From NCBI RefSeq assembly GCF_040545335.1, contig NZ_JBEPLU010000002.1:124001-188000 (forward strand): a DNA stretch of 64,000 nt, written 5' to 3'. A program made the translations under genes and the position numbers. The notes beneath the pieces were generated by a model that saw only the letters and a program-made list of their open reading frames with translations, was not told the origin of the DNA and searched no databases. How positions within the stretch are numbered: the stretch's first letter is position 1; the number at the start of each line of letters is the position of its first letter. Shown one piece after another: positions 49,480 through 58,898 of this stretch. The DNA comes from Phenylobacterium koreense. Lineage in GTDB: Bacteria; Pseudomonadota; Alphaproteobacteria; Caulobacterales; Caulobacteraceae.

Positions 49480-50483
49480 GCCCCGAGCATCCTCGCAGCC
49501 CGGGGTGCGAAATAGCTGATGATCCCGGCCGCGCCGGCCCGCTTGAAGGCGCCCAGGCTTTCCAGGATCGCCCGCTCTTCGTCGATCCAGCCGTTCTGGG
49601 CCGCAGCCATAATCATCGCGTACTCGCCCGACACCTGGAAGGCGAAGGTCGGCATGTGGAATTCCTCGACCACGCGGCTGACGATATCGAGATAGGGCAT
49701 GCCCGGCTTGACCATGACCATGTCGGCGCCCTCGGCGATGTCCAGCGCCACCTCGCGCAGGGCCTCTTCGGTGTTGGCCGAGTCCATCTGGTAGGTCTTC
49801 TTGTCGGACGGGCCCAGCGTGCCGAGCTTTCCGGAACCGATGGCGTCGCGATAGGGGCCGTAGAAGGCCGAGGCGAACTTGGCGGCGTAGGACATGATCA
49901 TCACGTCCTGCAGGCCCTCGGCCTCAAGGGCCGAGCGCAGGGCGGCGCAGCGGCCGTCCATCATGTCCGACGGGGCGAGGATGTCGCAGCCGGCCTTGGC
50001 CTGGACCAGGGCCTGTTCGACCAGGCGCTCGATGGTCGGGTCGTTGGCGATCTTGCCGTTTTCGATGATCCCGTCGTGGCCGTGGTCGGTGAAGGGGTCG
50101 AGGGCTACGTCGCACATGATGCCGACCTCGGGGGCCGCGTCCTTCATCGCCTTGACGACGGTGGCGATGACTCCGTTCGGATCGGCCGCCAGCGAGCCGG
50201 CCGCGTCCTTCTTGGAGCCGTCGATGTGCGGAAAGATGGCGATGGCCGGAATGCCCAGCTTACGGGCCTCGATGGCGGCCTTGGCGCAGTCCTTGACCGA
50301 AAGGCGCGAGACGCCCGGCATGGAGGCGACGGGGACTTCGCCGTCGCCCTCGTGCACGACCATGGACCAGATCAGGTCGGCGGGAGTGAGGACGCTTTCG
50401 CGCACCAGGCGGCGAATCCAGTCGGCCTGGCGAAGGCGGCGGAGGCGAAGGGCGGGATAGGAGGCGAGTGGGGGCAGGCTCAT
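49476..50483 (-). CDS. hemB: Delta-aminolevulinic acid dehydratase (porphobilinogen synthase), Mg-type
   Basis: This 335-residue enzyme joins two 5-aminolevulinates into porphobilinogen. It starts at the ATG at 50483 ([10 protein letters not shown]); longer frames read into the neighbour. The Schiff-base lysines are in Y-A-A-K-F-A-S-A-F-Y and M-V-K-P-G. The metal site reads D-V-A-L-D-P-F-T-D-H-G-H-D-G: the three cysteines of zinc-type enzymes are replaced by D, A and D, the Mg/K type seen in Pseudomonas and other alphaproteobacteria. It overlaps both neighbours by 4 bases (membrane gene, hemB, Nudix). hemA lies 4.6 kb away. Confidence 0.95.
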   Translation of the reverse strand: MSLPPLASYPALRLRRLRQADWIRRLVRESVLTPADLIWSMVVHEGDGEVPVASMPGVSRLSVKDCAKAAIEARKLGIPAIAIFPHIDGSKKDAAGSLAADPNGVIATVVKAMKDAAPEVGIMCDVALDPFTDHGHDGIIENGKIANDPTIERLVEQALVQAKAGCDILAPSDMMDGRCAALRSALEAEGLQDVMIMSYAAKFASAFYGPYRDAIGSGKLGTLGPSDKKTYQMDSANTEEALREVALDIAEGADMVMVKPGMPYLDIVSRVVEEFHMPTFAFQVSGEYAMIMAAAQNGWIDEERAILESLGAFKRAGAAGIISYFAPRAARMLGA

Positions 50484-50962
50484 GAGCGCGCGCTGTGGCC
50501 CATAGGCCGGCCGGACGCAAGCCTCATCACGCCCAAGGCGGGCGCGAAGATCAGCCAAAGGCCGCCGATGGCCGCAAACAGCGAGGTCAGCGCCAGCAGG
50601 AACACGAGCGGCGCATCGAGCGTCAACCGGGTCAGGTCGATCTGGACGATGTCCGGCGCGTTCCAGCCTTCGATGCGCGTGACGTCGAACATCGCCGCAG
50701 CGATCTTGATCATGACGCCCAGGAACGCGGCGGCGGCGGCCATCGCCAGGGCGAAGGCGACCCAGAATATCCGGATCTGGAAAGCGAAGTGCGAGGCCAG
50801 CGTCTCCGGGGCTTCGTCACGCTGCGCGTAGGCGATCACGGCGGCGGCCACGGCCGGCACGCCTGCGAACAGCACGGCGGCGAACAGCAGGGCGTAGTTG
50901 ATGTAGGCGACGTTGCGCGCGGTCTCCGCCTTGCGCCCGCCGTGGTCCTCCGGGACTGCCAT
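50480..50962 (-). CDS. Small membrane protein, DUF4870-like
   Basis: This 160-residue protein has about four hydrophobic segments (residues 20-46, 64-88, and 118-150). The opening [12 protein letters not shown] and the [15 protein letters not shown] loop resemble DUF4870 membrane proteins found in many alphaproteobacteria. No function is established. It overlaps the hemB start by 4 bases and appears to be the first gene of this three-gene operon. Its promoter must lie in the 105-base gap before the divergent acyl-CoA dehydrogenase. Confidence 0.7.
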   Translation of the reverse strand: MAVPEDHGGRKAETARNVAYINYALLFAAVLFAGVPAVAAAVIAYAQRDEAPETLASHFAFQIRIFWVAFALAMAAAAAFLGVMIKIAAAMFDVTRIEGWNAPDIVQIDLTRLTLDAPLVFLLALTSLFAAIGGLWLIFAPALGVMRLASGRPMGHSARS

Positions 50963-51067
50963 GACTGGACCTCAACAAAGACGCCCCCCAATGGCGCCCG
51001 TATCGTTGACAGGTTGCGCCAGCGGAGCGACTTGCTCAAGTCACCCCGCAAAACGAGGTCGATGCGA

Positions 51068-52207
51068 ATGGATTTCACGCTCTCCGACGATCAGCGCGCA
51101 ATACAGGACGCGGCGAGAGCCTTCGCCGAGGCTGAACTTGCCCCTAGGTCAGCCGAATGGGACGAGCATAAGCACTTCCCTGTCGACGTGCTGCGCAAGG
51201 CCGCCGAACTGGGCTTTGCCGGCATCTATATCGGCGAGGACGTGGGCGGTTCGGGGCTCTCGCGCCTGGACGCCTCCATCGTCTTCGAGGCCCTGAGCTA
51301 CGGCGATGTCGCGACAGCGGCCTACCTGACCATCCACAACATGGCCTCGTGGATGATCGACCGGTTCGGTTCGGACGAACTGCGCAAGCGCTTCCTGCCG
51401 CGGCTGACGACCATGGAACTGGTGGCTTCCTACTGCCTGACCGAACCGGGCTCCGGCTCGGACGCGGCGGCGCTGCGCACCACGGCGACCCTGGACGGCG
51501 ACCACTATGTCCTGAACGGCTCCAAGGCCTTCATTTCCGGCGGCGGAGTCTCCGATCTCTATGTGGTCATGGTCCGCACCGGGCCGGAAGGCCCCAAGGG
51601 CGTCTCGGCCATCGTGGTGGAAAACGGAACGCCGGGCCTCTCCTTCGGCGCCCAGGAGCGGAAGATGGGCTGGAACGCCCAGCCCACCGCCCAGGTCAAT
51701 TTCGACAACGTCCGTGTCCCGGTCGAGAACCGCATCGGCGGGGAAGGGGAGGGCTTCCGCTTCGCCATGATGGGGCTGGACGGCGGGCGGCTGAACATCG
51801 CCTCGTGTTCCCTGGGCGGAGCGGCCTTCGCCCTCGACACTGCCCAGGCCTACATGACCGAGCGCAAGCAGTTCGGGCGGCAGCTCGCCGACTTCCAGGC
51901 CCTGCAGTTCAAGATCGCCGACATGGCGACCGAGTTGGAGGCCGCGCGGCTGATGGTGCGGCGGGCCGCCCACGCCCTCGACAATCGTGATCCGTCGGCG
52001 ACCAAGTACTGCGCCATGGCCAAGCGCTTCGCGACCGACGCCGGTTTCGAAGTGGCGAATCAGGCGCTGCAACTGCATGGCGGATACGGCTATCTGAAGG
52101 ACTATCCCCTCGAGCGCGTCGTCCGCGACCTGCGGGTCCATCAGATCCTCGAGGGGACCAACGAGATCATGCGGGTGATCATCGCCCGGGAGATGTTCCG
52201 CCAATGA
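51068..52207 (+). CDS. Isobutyryl-CoA dehydrogenase-like acyl-CoA dehydrogenase
   Basis: This 379-residue flavoenzyme most resembles isobutyryl-CoA dehydrogenase (ACAD8 type). The ATG at 51068 fits a GAGG 9 bases upstream; an ATG at 51062 is only 3 from it. Motifs: [37 protein letters not shown], and the C-terminal [13 protein letters not shown] with I-L-E-G-T-N-E-I. The catalytic Glu lies in L-E-G-T-N-E. It feeds the valine pathway: the next genes are HIBCH- and HIBADH-like. Its stop overlaps the hydrolase start by 4 bases. Confidence 0.88.
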   Translation: MDFTLSDDQRAIQDAARAFAEAELAPRSAEWDEHKHFPVDVLRKAAELGFAGIYIGEDVGGSGLSRLDASIVFEALSYGDVATAAYLTIHNMASWMIDRFGSDELRKRFLPRLTTMELVASYCLTEPGSGSDAAALRTTATLDGDHYVLNGSKAFISGGGVSDLYVVMVRTGPEGPKGVSAIVVENGTPGLSFGAQERKMGWNAQPTAQVNFDNVRVPVENRIGGEGEGFRFAMMGLDGGRLNIASCSLGGAAFALDTAQAYMTERKQFGRQLADFQALQFKIADMATELEAARLMVRRAAHALDNRDPSATKYCAMAKRFATDAGFEVANQALQLHGGYGYLKDYPLERVVRDLRVHQILEGTNEIMRVIIAREMFRQ

Positions 52208-53250
52208 CCGATGAGGTTCTGACGCGTATCGAGGGCCAGGTCGGCCGCATCACGCTGAACCGGCCCCAGGCGTTGCATGCGCTGACGACCGCCATGTGCC
52301 AGGCGATGACCGACGCGCTGCTGGCCTGGCGTGAGGACCCGTCGGTGAAGCTTGTGCTGCTGGATCATTCCGGTGAGCGCGGGTTCTGCGCCGGCGGCGA
52401 CATCCGCATGCTGGCCGAGAGCGGCGCCGGCGACGGCTCGGCCGCCCGCGAGTTCTTCTTCGTAGAGTACCGTCTGAACCACCTGCTGTTCGAATACGCC
52501 AAGCCGGTTGTCGCCGTGATGGATGGCGTGACCATGGGCGGCGGCGTCGGGCTCGCCATGCCCTCCCGCTATCGCATCGCCACCGAGCGGACGACCTTCG
52601 CCATGCCCGAGACCGGTATCGGCCTCTTCCCGGATGTCGGCGGAGGGTGGTTCCTGCCGCGGATGCCGGGCCACATCGGAACCTGGCTGGCGCTCACCGG
52701 CGCGCGGATCAAGGCAGCCGATTGCGAGCTGGCCGGGATCGCCACCGACTATGTGGAAAGCGCCAGGATCGCCGACCTCAAGGCAGCGGTCGTCGCCGAC
52801 CCCGACAACATCGAAGGATTGCTGGTCGACTACGAAGCCGACGCCGGGCGTCCGCCGCTCGCCGCCCACCAGGATGAGATCGACCGGCTCTTCGCTCCCG
52901 ACAGTCTGGAGGCGATCATCGCGGGCCTGAAGGCTGCGCGGACCGAATGGGCCTCCGAGCAGCTCAAGGTGATGGCGACGAAATCGCCTCAGACGATGAA
53001 GGTGGCGCTTCGTCAGCTCCGTCTCGGCGGGAAGATGGAGACATTGGCGGAAAACATGACGATGGAATATCGCATCGGCGCCCGTGTGGTGCAGCGGCAC
53101 GATTTCCTGGAGGGGGTCCGCGCGGTCATCGTCGACAAGGACAACGCGCCTCGCTGGAACCCGCCGACGCCCGAGGGCGTCAGCGAGACCTTGCTCGACG
53201 GGATTTTCGCGCCGCTTCCTTCCAACGAGGAGTGGACCCCGCTAGGCTGA
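52204..53250 (+). CDS. 3-hydroxyisobutyryl-CoA hydrolase-like protein (HIBCH type)
   Basis: This 348-residue protein belongs to the crotonase superfamily but has the long form typical of 3-hydroxyisobutyryl-CoA hydrolase. Signs: F-C-A-G-G-D-I-R near residue 62, [10 protein letters not shown] near residue 107, [17 protein letters not shown], and a C-terminal extension containing T-K-S-P-Q-T. It cleaves the CoA thioester made from isobutyryl-CoA, protecting cells from methacrylyl-CoA. Its position between isobutyryl-CoA dehydrogenase and 3-hydroxyisobutyrate dehydrogenase genes fits. The methacrylyl-CoA hydratase itself is not in this operon; the crotonase at 30502 is one candidate. Confidence 0.88.
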   Translation: MTDEVLTRIEGQVGRITLNRPQALHALTTAMCQAMTDALLAWREDPSVKLVLLDHSGERGFCAGGDIRMLAESGAGDGSAAREFFFVEYRLNHLLFEYAKPVVAVMDGVTMGGGVGLAMPSRYRIATERTTFAMPETGIGLFPDVGGGWFLPRMPGHIGTWLALTGARIKAADCELAGIATDYVESARIADLKAAVVADPDNIEGLLVDYEADAGRPPLAAHQDEIDRLFAPDSLEAIIAGLKAARTEWASEQLKVMATKSPQTMKVALRQLRLGGKMETLAENMTMEYRIGARVVQRHDFLEGVRAVIVDKDNAPRWNPPTPEGVSETLLDGIFAPLPSNEEWTPLG

Positions 53251-53293
53251 AGCCTCACGGGGGCCGCAGAGCCGCCGCTGGAGGAAAAAAGCG

Positions 53294-54013
53294 ATGACGC
53301 GCACGTTGTGGATGGCCGCAAGCGCGGCTCTGTTGCTTAGCGTATCGGGCGCCCAGGCTGCGCCGCCCCCCAACATCGCCGCCGCGGTCGCCTCGACCGA
53401 CCGCACCGACGCCGACAAGGCGCGGGATGCGGCGCGTAAGCCCGCGGAAATGCTGGAGTTTGCCGGCGTGAAGCCCGGCGACAAGGTCAGCGAACTGATC
53501 CCGGGCGGCGGCTATTTCACCCGCTTGCTCAGCGCGGCTGTCGGGCCGGCCGGCAAGGTCTATGCCGGCGTGCCCGCCGCCGACCTGGAAAAGGCCAAGG
53601 CCGCCGCCAAGGGCAATGTCGAAGCCGTCGCCATGAGGCCCGGCGCCTTGGGCCTTCCCGAGCCGGTGGACCTGATCTTCACGGCTCAGAACTATCACGA
53701 CTTTCACTTGAAGCGCCTGAACCTGGACGTGGCCGCGGTCAACAAGGGGCTCTACGACGCCCTGAAGCCCGGCGGGGTGCTGCTGATCATCGACCATGCC
53801 GCCGTGCCCGGCGCGCCGATCGAGACGGCGGACACGCTGCACCGGATCGACCCAGCCGTGGTGAAGCGCGAAGTGGAGGCCGCCGGCTTCAAGTTCGTCA
53901 GCGAAAACAACACTGTGCGAAACCCAGCTGATCCCAAGACCGCCAGCGTCTTCGATCCGTCCATCCGCGGCAAGACTGACCAGTTCGTCTACAAGTTCCA
54001 GAAGCCTAGCTAG
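53294..54013 (+). CDS. Exported SAM-dependent methyltransferase-like protein
   Basis: This 239-residue protein has a clear signal peptide (M-T-R-T-L-W-M-A-A to A-Q-A, residue 22), followed by a class I methyltransferase fold: V-S-E-L-I-P-G-G-G-Y-F-T-R near residue 66 in the place of the SAM loop, V-D-L-I-F-T-A-Q-N-Y-H-D, and L-K-P-G-G-V-L-L-I-I-D-H near residue 157. A GGAGG ribosome site precedes the ATG. A methyltransferase outside the cytoplasm would lack SAM, so its true role is unclear. It sits between the HIBCH- and HIBADH-like genes, 8 bases before the latter. Confidence 0.78.
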   Translation: MTRTLWMAASAALLLSVSGAQAAPPPNIAAAVASTDRTDADKARDAARKPAEMLEFAGVKPGDKVSELIPGGGYFTRLLSAAVGPAGKVYAGVPAADLEKAKAAAKGNVEAVAMRPGALGLPEPVDLIFTAQNYHDFHLKRLNLDVAAVNKGLYDALKPGGVLLIIDHAAVPGAPIETADTLHRIDPAVVKREVEAAGFKFVSENNTVRNPADPKTASVFDPSIRGKTDQFVYKFQKPS

Positions 54014-54021
54014 GAGCCTTC

Positions 54022-54918
54022 ATGCGTATCGGGTTCATCGGCCTGGGAAACATGGGCGGCGGCATGGCCGCCAACCAGGCGAAGGCGGGTCATGAGGTGC
54101 TGGCCTTCGATCTTTCCCAGGCGGCCCTCGACCGAGCAAAGGCGGCGGGCTGCGCGCCCGCCGCCAGCGTCGCCGACGCCGTCCGCGACGTAGACGCCGT
54201 GATCACCATGTTGCCGGCCGGCCCGCACGTGCGGCAGGTCTATGCCGAGCAGGTCCTGCCCAACGCCCCGAAGAGCGCGTTGCTGATCGACTGCTCGACC
54301 ATCGATGTCGAGAGCGCCAGGGCGGTGGCCGAGCAGGCGAGGGGGCAGGGCTTCCGTTTCGCCGACGCCCCGGTCTCGGGCGGAACCGCCGCCGCCGACG
54401 CCGGAACGCTGGCCTTCATGGTCGGCTGCGACGAAGCCGACTTCGCCGAGGTCGAGACCGCCATCGGTCCAATGGCCCGGGCCGTGATCCGCGCGGGCGA
54501 CCACGGCGCTGGCCAGGCGGCCAAGATCTGCAACAACATGGTCCTGGGTGTCTCTATGATCGGGGTATGCGAGGCGATCGCGATGGCCGAGAAGCTGGGG
54601 CTCGATCCGGAGCGCTTCTTCGAGATCGCCTCGAAGTCGTCGGGTCAATGCTGGTCGATCACAAGCTATTATCCCTGGCCCGGGCCTGTGGAGAACGCGC
54701 CGTCCAATCGCGGCTACGAGGGCGGATTCGCCACGGCGATGATGCTGAAAGACCTGAAACTGGCCCAGCAGGCGGCCGCCGCAGCCGGCGCCGCCGCGCC
54801 GATGGGAGCACAGGCGGAAGGGCTTTTTGCCCTATTTGACCGTCTTGGTTACGGCTCTAAGGACTTTTCCGGAATTCTACAGATGCTTCGCGGCCGCTTG
54901 AATGAGCTGGGCGGCTGA
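54022..54918 (+). CDS. mmsB: 3-hydroxyisobutyrate dehydrogenase
   Basis: This 298-residue NAD-dependent enzyme oxidises 3-hydroxyisobutyrate to methylmalonate semialdehyde in valine degradation. The N-terminal M-R-I-G-F-I-G-L-G-N-M-G-G-G-M-A-A is the Rossmann motif with D-L (D33-L) favouring NAD. The substrate loop is D-A-P-V-S-G-G-T-A-A-A, the catalytic lysine is in A-A-K-I-C-N-N, and G-Y-E-G-G-F-A lies in the C-domain, as in HIBADH. It completes an isobutyryl-CoA dehydrogenase, HIBCH, HIBADH run. mmsA is not visible here. Confidence 0.9.
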   Translation: MRIGFIGLGNMGGGMAANQAKAGHEVLAFDLSQAALDRAKAAGCAPAASVADAVRDVDAVITMLPAGPHVRQVYAEQVLPNAPKSALLIDCSTIDVESARAVAEQARGQGFRFADAPVSGGTAAADAGTLAFMVGCDEADFAEVETAIGPMARAVIRAGDHGAGQAAKICNNMVLGVSMIGVCEAIAMAEKLGLDPERFFEIASKSSGQCWSITSYYPWPGPVENAPSNRGYEGGFATAMMLKDLKLAQQAAAAAGAAAPMGAQAEGLFALFDRLGYGSKDFSGILQMLRGRLNELGG

Positions 54919-54957
54919 TCACCAAGCCTGATCGAGCGCTTACGAATTCTAATTATC

Positions 54958-54979
54958 TGTCCATGACGAATTGTGGACA
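54958..54979. promoter_or_regulatory. Inverted repeat upstream of hemA
   Basis: TGTCCA (54958-54963) and TGGACA (54974-54979) form a 6-base inverted repeat with 10 bases between, 91 bases before the hemA ATG. The right arm sits in TTGTGGACAA. It resembles an operator, but it does not match the FNR/FixK consensus and I cannot name a regulator. Confidence 0.35.
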
Positions 54980-55070
54980 ATCAGAACGGGCGGCGCGATA
55001 AGCCCGCCATAATCAAGGGGACCGCCGCGGCCGCGCGATCGTCGAGCGTCTGGGGCGGTATTCAAGGTCG

Positions 55071-56300
55071 ATGGATTACAAGAGCGCCTTCCGCACCGCC
55101 CTCGAGCAGATTCGTTCGGAAGGCCGTTACCGGGTGTTCGCGGATCTGAAGCGCCATCGCGGCGAGTTTCCGCGCGCCACCTGGACGCAGGCGGACGGCA
55201 CGCAGTCGGACGTGGTGGTCTGGTGCTCGAACGACTATCTCGGCCAGGGCCAGAATCCGATCGTGCTCGACGCCATGCACACGGCGATCGAGGAAGCCGG
55301 CGCCGGCTCGGGCGGCACCCGCAACATTTCCGGCACGACCGCCTATCACGTTGAACTGGAGCGTGAACTCGCCGATCTGCACGGCAAGGAATCGGCGCTG
55401 CTGTTCACCTCGGGCTATGTGTCCAACGAGGCGTCGCTCTCGACCCTCTACAAGATCCTTCCGGGCCTGATCATCTTCTCCGACGAGTTGAACCACAATT
55501 CGATGATCTCGGGCATCCGGGCCGGCAAGCGCGAGCAGCGCCGGGTGTTCCGCCACAACGACCTTGCGCATCTCGAGGAACTGCTGGCCGCCGCCCCCGC
55601 GGATGCGCCGAAGGTGATCGCCTTCGAAAGCGTCTACTCGATGGACGGCGACATCGCGGACATGAAGGGCACCGTGGCCCTGGCGAGGAAGTACGGCGCC
55701 ATGACCTATCTGGACGAGGTCCACGCGGTCGGCATGTACGGCCCCCGTGGGGCGGGCGTCGCCGAGCGCGACGGCATGATGTCCGAGATCGACATCATCG
55801 AGGGCACGCTGGGCAAGGCTTTCGGCGTGATGGGCGGCTATATCGCGGCCGACGCCATGATCGTCGACGCTATCCGCAGCTACGCCGACGGCTTCATCTT
55901 CACGACCTCGCTGCCGCCGTCCCTGGCCGCGGGCGCGGTGGCCTCGATCCGCTACCTCAAGGAACACGACGAAGTCCGCGTCGCTCACCAAGAGCGCGCG
56001 GCCGCCCTGAAAGCGCGCCTGGCGCGGGCCGGCCTGCCGGTCATGCCGTCGGTCAGCCACATCGTGCCGGTGCTGGTTGGCGACCCCGTTCACTGCAAGA
56101 TGATCTCGGACATTCTGCTCAGCGACTACGGGATCTACGTGCAGCCGATCAACTATCCGACCGTGCCGCGCGGCACTGAGCGCCTGCGCTTCACGCCGTC
56201 ACCGGCTCATACGGACGAGATGATGGATTCCCTGGCCGAGGCGCTCGAAAAGCTGTGGGTCCACTGCAACATCGCGCGGGTGGGCGGCCAAGCCGCCTGA
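55071..56300 (+). CDS. hemA: 5-aminolevulinate synthase
   Basis: This 409-residue PLP enzyme condenses glycine and succinyl-CoA to 5-aminolevulinate (C4 route to heme, typical of alphaproteobacteria). Motifs: [51 protein letters not shown], and the PLP lysine in T-L-G-K-A-F-G. It follows a gene-free 152 bases holding the inverted repeat and ends before a strong hairpin. hemB lies 4.6 kb away on the other strand. Confidence 0.97.
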   Translation: MDYKSAFRTALEQIRSEGRYRVFADLKRHRGEFPRATWTQADGTQSDVVVWCSNDYLGQGQNPIVLDAMHTAIEEAGAGSGGTRNISGTTAYHVELERELADLHGKESALLFTSGYVSNEASLSTLYKILPGLIIFSDELNHNSMISGIRAGKREQRRVFRHNDLAHLEELLAAAPADAPKVIAFESVYSMDGDIADMKGTVALARKYGAMTYLDEVHAVGMYGPRGAGVAERDGMMSEIDIIEGTLGKAFGVMGGYIAADAMIVDAIRSYADGFIFTTSLPPSLAAGAVASIRYLKEHDEVRVAHQERAAALKARLARAGLPVMPSVSHIVPVLVGDPVHCKMISDILLSDYGIYVQPINYPTVPRGTERLRFTPSPAHTDEMMDSLAEALEKLWVHCNIARVGGQAA

Positions 56301-56322
56301 TCGCGCTGGGGCGCGGGGATGT

Positions 56323-56351
56323 TTTCGGCGAAGGTTGCGCCTTCGCCGAAA
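56323..56351. terminator. Hairpin between hemA and mucR
   Basis: TTTCGGCGAAGG (56323-56334) and CCTTCGCCGAAA (56340-56351) form a perfect 12-bp stem with a 5-base loop, 22 bases after the hemA stop. The A/T ends of the stem extend it toward both convergent genes, so it may terminate transcription in both directions. No separate T-run follows on the plus strand. Confidence 0.65.
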
Positions 56352-56434
56352 CAAGCGCATACCCGCGAAATCCCAGCCCTTAGCGGAGACCTCACGGGTT
56401 CGCTGATTTTCAGGAAGCGGCCAAGCCGCACACC

Positions 56435-56866
56435 TCACTTGCCGCGGCGAACGCCTCGGCCCAATCCGATCTTCTTGGCGAAGTCGGAACGACGCGCTGC
56501 GTAAGCCGGCGCCACCATCGGATAATCCGGCGGCAGACCCCACCGACGACGATAGTCCTCGGGGCTCATGTCATAGCGCGAGCGCAGATAGCGCTTCAGC
56601 ATCTTCAGCTTCTTGCCGTCTTCGAGGCAGACGATGAAGTCGTGCTGCACCGAACGGCTGATCGGCACCGCCGGCTTCGGGCGCTCCTCCTGGACCGCCA
56701 CAGTGGTTTTGCTGAGGCCCTCGAGAGCCCCGTAGACCGATCTGATGATCTCCGGAACCGCATCGGCAGCGACGGGGTTACGGCTTACGTAGGCGGCGAC
56801 GATATCGGCGCCAAGCCGCATCAGCTCCTCGCCCGAACGGCCCTCGGGCTCGGCTTCTATACTCAT
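56435..56866 (-). CDS. mucR: MucR/Ros family transcriptional regulator lacking canonical zinc ligands
   Basis: This 143-residue protein has the MucR layout: a variable N-terminal oligomerisation part and the conserved C-terminal DNA-binding part, with C80-L-E-D-G-K-K-L-K, S-P-E-D-Y-R-R-R-W-G-L and D-Y-P-M-V-A-P-A-Y-A. In Ros/MucR zinc fingers a C-x2-C/D and two His (in K-R-H-L and about five residues on) hold zinc. Here the second position is D83, the first His is Y93 (K-R-Y-L), and the second is R97/Y98. The fold is therefore expected to be zinc-independent, as reported for some Mesorhizobium homologs. MucR proteins act with SciP and CtrA in Caulobacter cell-cycle control. It is divergent from glyA. 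Confidence 0.88.
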   Translation of the reverse strand: MSIEAEPEGRSGEELMRLGADIVAAYVSRNPVAADAVPEIIRSVYGALEGLSKTTVAVQEERPKPAVPISRSVQHDFIVCLEDGKKLKMLKRYLRSRYDMSPEDYRRRWGLPPDYPMVAPAYAARRSDFAKKIGLGRGVRRGK

Positions 56867-56992
56867 TCAGGACCCCCTGACGACGCGACAACAAAAACGG
56901 GCGTTACGCGAGCGCGTGCGCCTCCGTGCGCGGTTCAACGTCGTAGGCTGAAGATCGTTCCATGCCGTTGGCCCGGAAGGCCGATGGCGTTA

Positions 56993-57016
56993 AAGAGCGC
57001 GCAACGAAGCGCTCTT
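56993..57016 (+). promoter_or_regulatory. Leader hairpin upstream of glyA
   Basis: AAGAGCGC (56993-57000) and GCGCTCTT (57009-57016) form a perfect 8-bp stem with an 8-base loop, 38 bases before the glyA ATG. It is not a recognised riboswitch. It could act as a leader element or mRNA stabiliser. Confidence 0.4.
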
Positions 57017-57054
57017 CTCCCAATCGCTTCCGCAAGTTCCCGAAAGGCCCCAGC

Positions 57055-58344
57055 ATGACCGTCCACCCCCAGACCCCCGCCGACGCATTCTTCACGTCCG
57101 GCGTCGCCGACACCGACAAGGAAATCGCGGCGGTCCTTTCCGGCGAGCTCAAGCGCCAGCAGGATCAGATCGAGCTGATCGCCTCCGAAAACATCGTCTC
57201 GCGCGCCGTCATGGAGGCGCAAGGCTCTGTTTTGACGAACAAATATGCCGAGGGCTACCCCGGTAAGCGCTACTACGGCGGCTGCGAGGTCGTGGACGTG
57301 GCCGAGGAAATCGCCATCGCCCGCGCCAAGGAAATCTTCGGCTGCGAGTTCGCCAACGTGCAGCCGCACTCGGGCAGCCAGGCGAACCAAGCGGTGTTCA
57401 TGGCGACCATGACCCCGGGGGACACCTTCATGGGCATGGACCTGGCCGCCGGCGGCCATTTGACGCACGGCAAGAACGTGAACCAATCGGGCAAGTGGTT
57501 CCGTCCCGTCGCCTACGGCGTGCGCCAGCAGGACCACCTGATCGACTACGACATGGCGGCCGAGGTCGCTCTCGCCGAAAAGCCGAAGGTCATCATCGCC
57601 GGGGGATCGGCCTATAGCCGCCATATCGACTTCAAGCGCTTCAAGGAAATCGCCGACAGCGTCGATGCGGTGCTGATGGTCGACATCGCGCACTATGCCG
57701 GCTTGGTCGCCGGCGGCGTCTACCCGAACCCGTTCCCCCATGCCGACATCGTCACCACCACGACGCACAAGACGCTGCGCGGTCCGCGCGGCGGCATGAT
57801 CCTGACCAACTCGAAGAAGCTGGCCAAGAAGATCGACTCGGCGGTGTTCCCCGGCCTGCAGGGCGGCCCGCTGATGCACGTCATCGCCGCTAAGGCTGTG
57901 GCGTTCGGTGAGGCGCTGCAGCCGGAGTTCAAGCAGTACGCCCGCCAGATCGTCGACAACGCTCGCGCCCTGTCCGACAGCCTGCAATCGGCCGGATTCA
58001 AGATCGTCTCCAACGGCACCGACAGCCACCTGATGCTGGTCGACCTGACGCCGAAGGGCGTTTCGGGCGCCGATGCCGAGGTGGCCCTTGAGCGCGCCCA
58101 CATCACGACCAACAAGAACGGCATCCCGTTCGACCCGCTTCCCCCGATGCAGACCTCGGGCCTGCGTGTCGGCACGCCGGCGGGCACCACGCGCGGCTTC
58201 GGCACGGCTGAATTCCGTCAGATCGGGGCTTGGATCGGCGAAGTGCTGGATGGCCTTGCGACCGGCGGCGACAACTCCGCGGTGGAGGCCAAAGTCCGCG
58301 ATGAGGTCCTGGCGCTGACGAAACGCTTCCCCATCTACGCCTAA
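57055..58344 (+). CDS. glyA: Serine hydroxymethyltransferase
   Basis: This 429-residue PLP enzyme interconverts serine and glycine and feeds one-carbon units into tetrahydrofolate. The ATG at 57055 is chosen over an upstream in-frame ATG because the family begins a few residues before the first helix ([11 protein letters not shown]). Key motifs: [36 protein letters not shown], and the PLP lysine in [12 protein letters not shown]. It supplies glycine to ALA synthase, whose gene hemA is nearby. Confidence 0.97.
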   Translation: MTVHPQTPADAFFTSGVADTDKEIAAVLSGELKRQQDQIELIASENIVSRAVMEAQGSVLTNKYAEGYPGKRYYGGCEVVDVAEEIAIARAKEIFGCEFANVQPHSGSQANQAVFMATMTPGDTFMGMDLAAGGHLTHGKNVNQSGKWFRPVAYGVRQQDHLIDYDMAAEVALAEKPKVIIAGGSAYSRHIDFKRFKEIADSVDAVLMVDIAHYAGLVAGGVYPNPFPHADIVTTTTHKTLRGPRGGMILTNSKKLAKKIDSAVFPGLQGGPLMHVIAAKAVAFGEALQPEFKQYARQIVDNARALSDSLQSAGFKIVSNGTDSHLMLVDLTPKGVSGADAEVALERAHITTNKNGIPFDPLPPMQTSGLRVGTPAGTTRGFGTAEFRQIGAWIGEVLDGLATGGDNSAVEAKVRDEVLALTKRFPIYA

Positions 58345-58385
58345 GCCCTGTATCTAGGGTTTTTGCGGCCGGAAGGGTCTAGATC

Positions 58386-58859
58386 ATGCGTTGCCCGTTC
58401 TGCGGTCACGCCGAAAGCCAGGTGAAGGACAGCCGCCCGTCGGAAGACGGCGCGGCTATCCGTCGCCGTCGCCTCTGCCCTGAGTGCGAGGGGCGGTTCA
58501 CCACCTTCGAGCGGGTGCAGCTGCGCGAACTGACGATCGTCAAGAGGTCGGGGCGGCGCACGCCGTTCGACCGTGACAAGCTCGCGCGCTCCATCGGCCT
58601 CGCCATTCGCAAGCGGCCGATCGAGCCGGAGCGGGTCGAGAAGATGATCTCGGCCATCACGCGTCAGCTCGAGAGCATGGGCGAGACCGAGATCGCCTCG
58701 TCCGTCGTAGGCGAGCTGATCATGAAGCACCTGAAGGAGCTCGATGACGTCTCCTACGTGCGCTACGCCTCAGTCTATCGGGACTTCCGTGAGGCCGGTG
58801 AGTTCGCCACCTTCCTGGGCCAGGAGGGGCTGAGCGACGGTGAAGAGGATGGGCGCTAG
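58386..58859 (+). CDS. nrdR: Transcriptional repressor NrdR
   Basis: This 157-residue protein carries an N-terminal zinc ribbon (C-P-F-C-G near residue 3, C-P-E-C near residue 31) and an ATP-cone domain at about 49-139 ([15 protein letters not shown]). NrdR senses dATP/ATP and represses ribonucleotide reductase genes. The gene lies between glyA and the rib genes, the usual alphaproteobacterial place. Confidence 0.96.
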   Translation: MRCPFCGHAESQVKDSRPSEDGAAIRRRRLCPECEGRFTTFERVQLRELTIVKRSGRRTPFDRDKLARSIGLAIRKRPIEPERVEKMISAITRQLESMGETEIASSVVGELIMKHLKELDDVSYVRYASVYRDFREAGEFATFLGQEGLSDGEEDGR

Positions 58860-58898
58860 CCCGTCCCGGCCGCCGCTCGCGATGCACGGGCGGCGCAG

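Noticed and set aside
50495..51067. N-terminal extension of the isobutyryl-CoA dehydrogenase
   Set aside because: The extension overlaps the divergent membrane-protein gene antisense, and the family starts at M-D-F-T-L.
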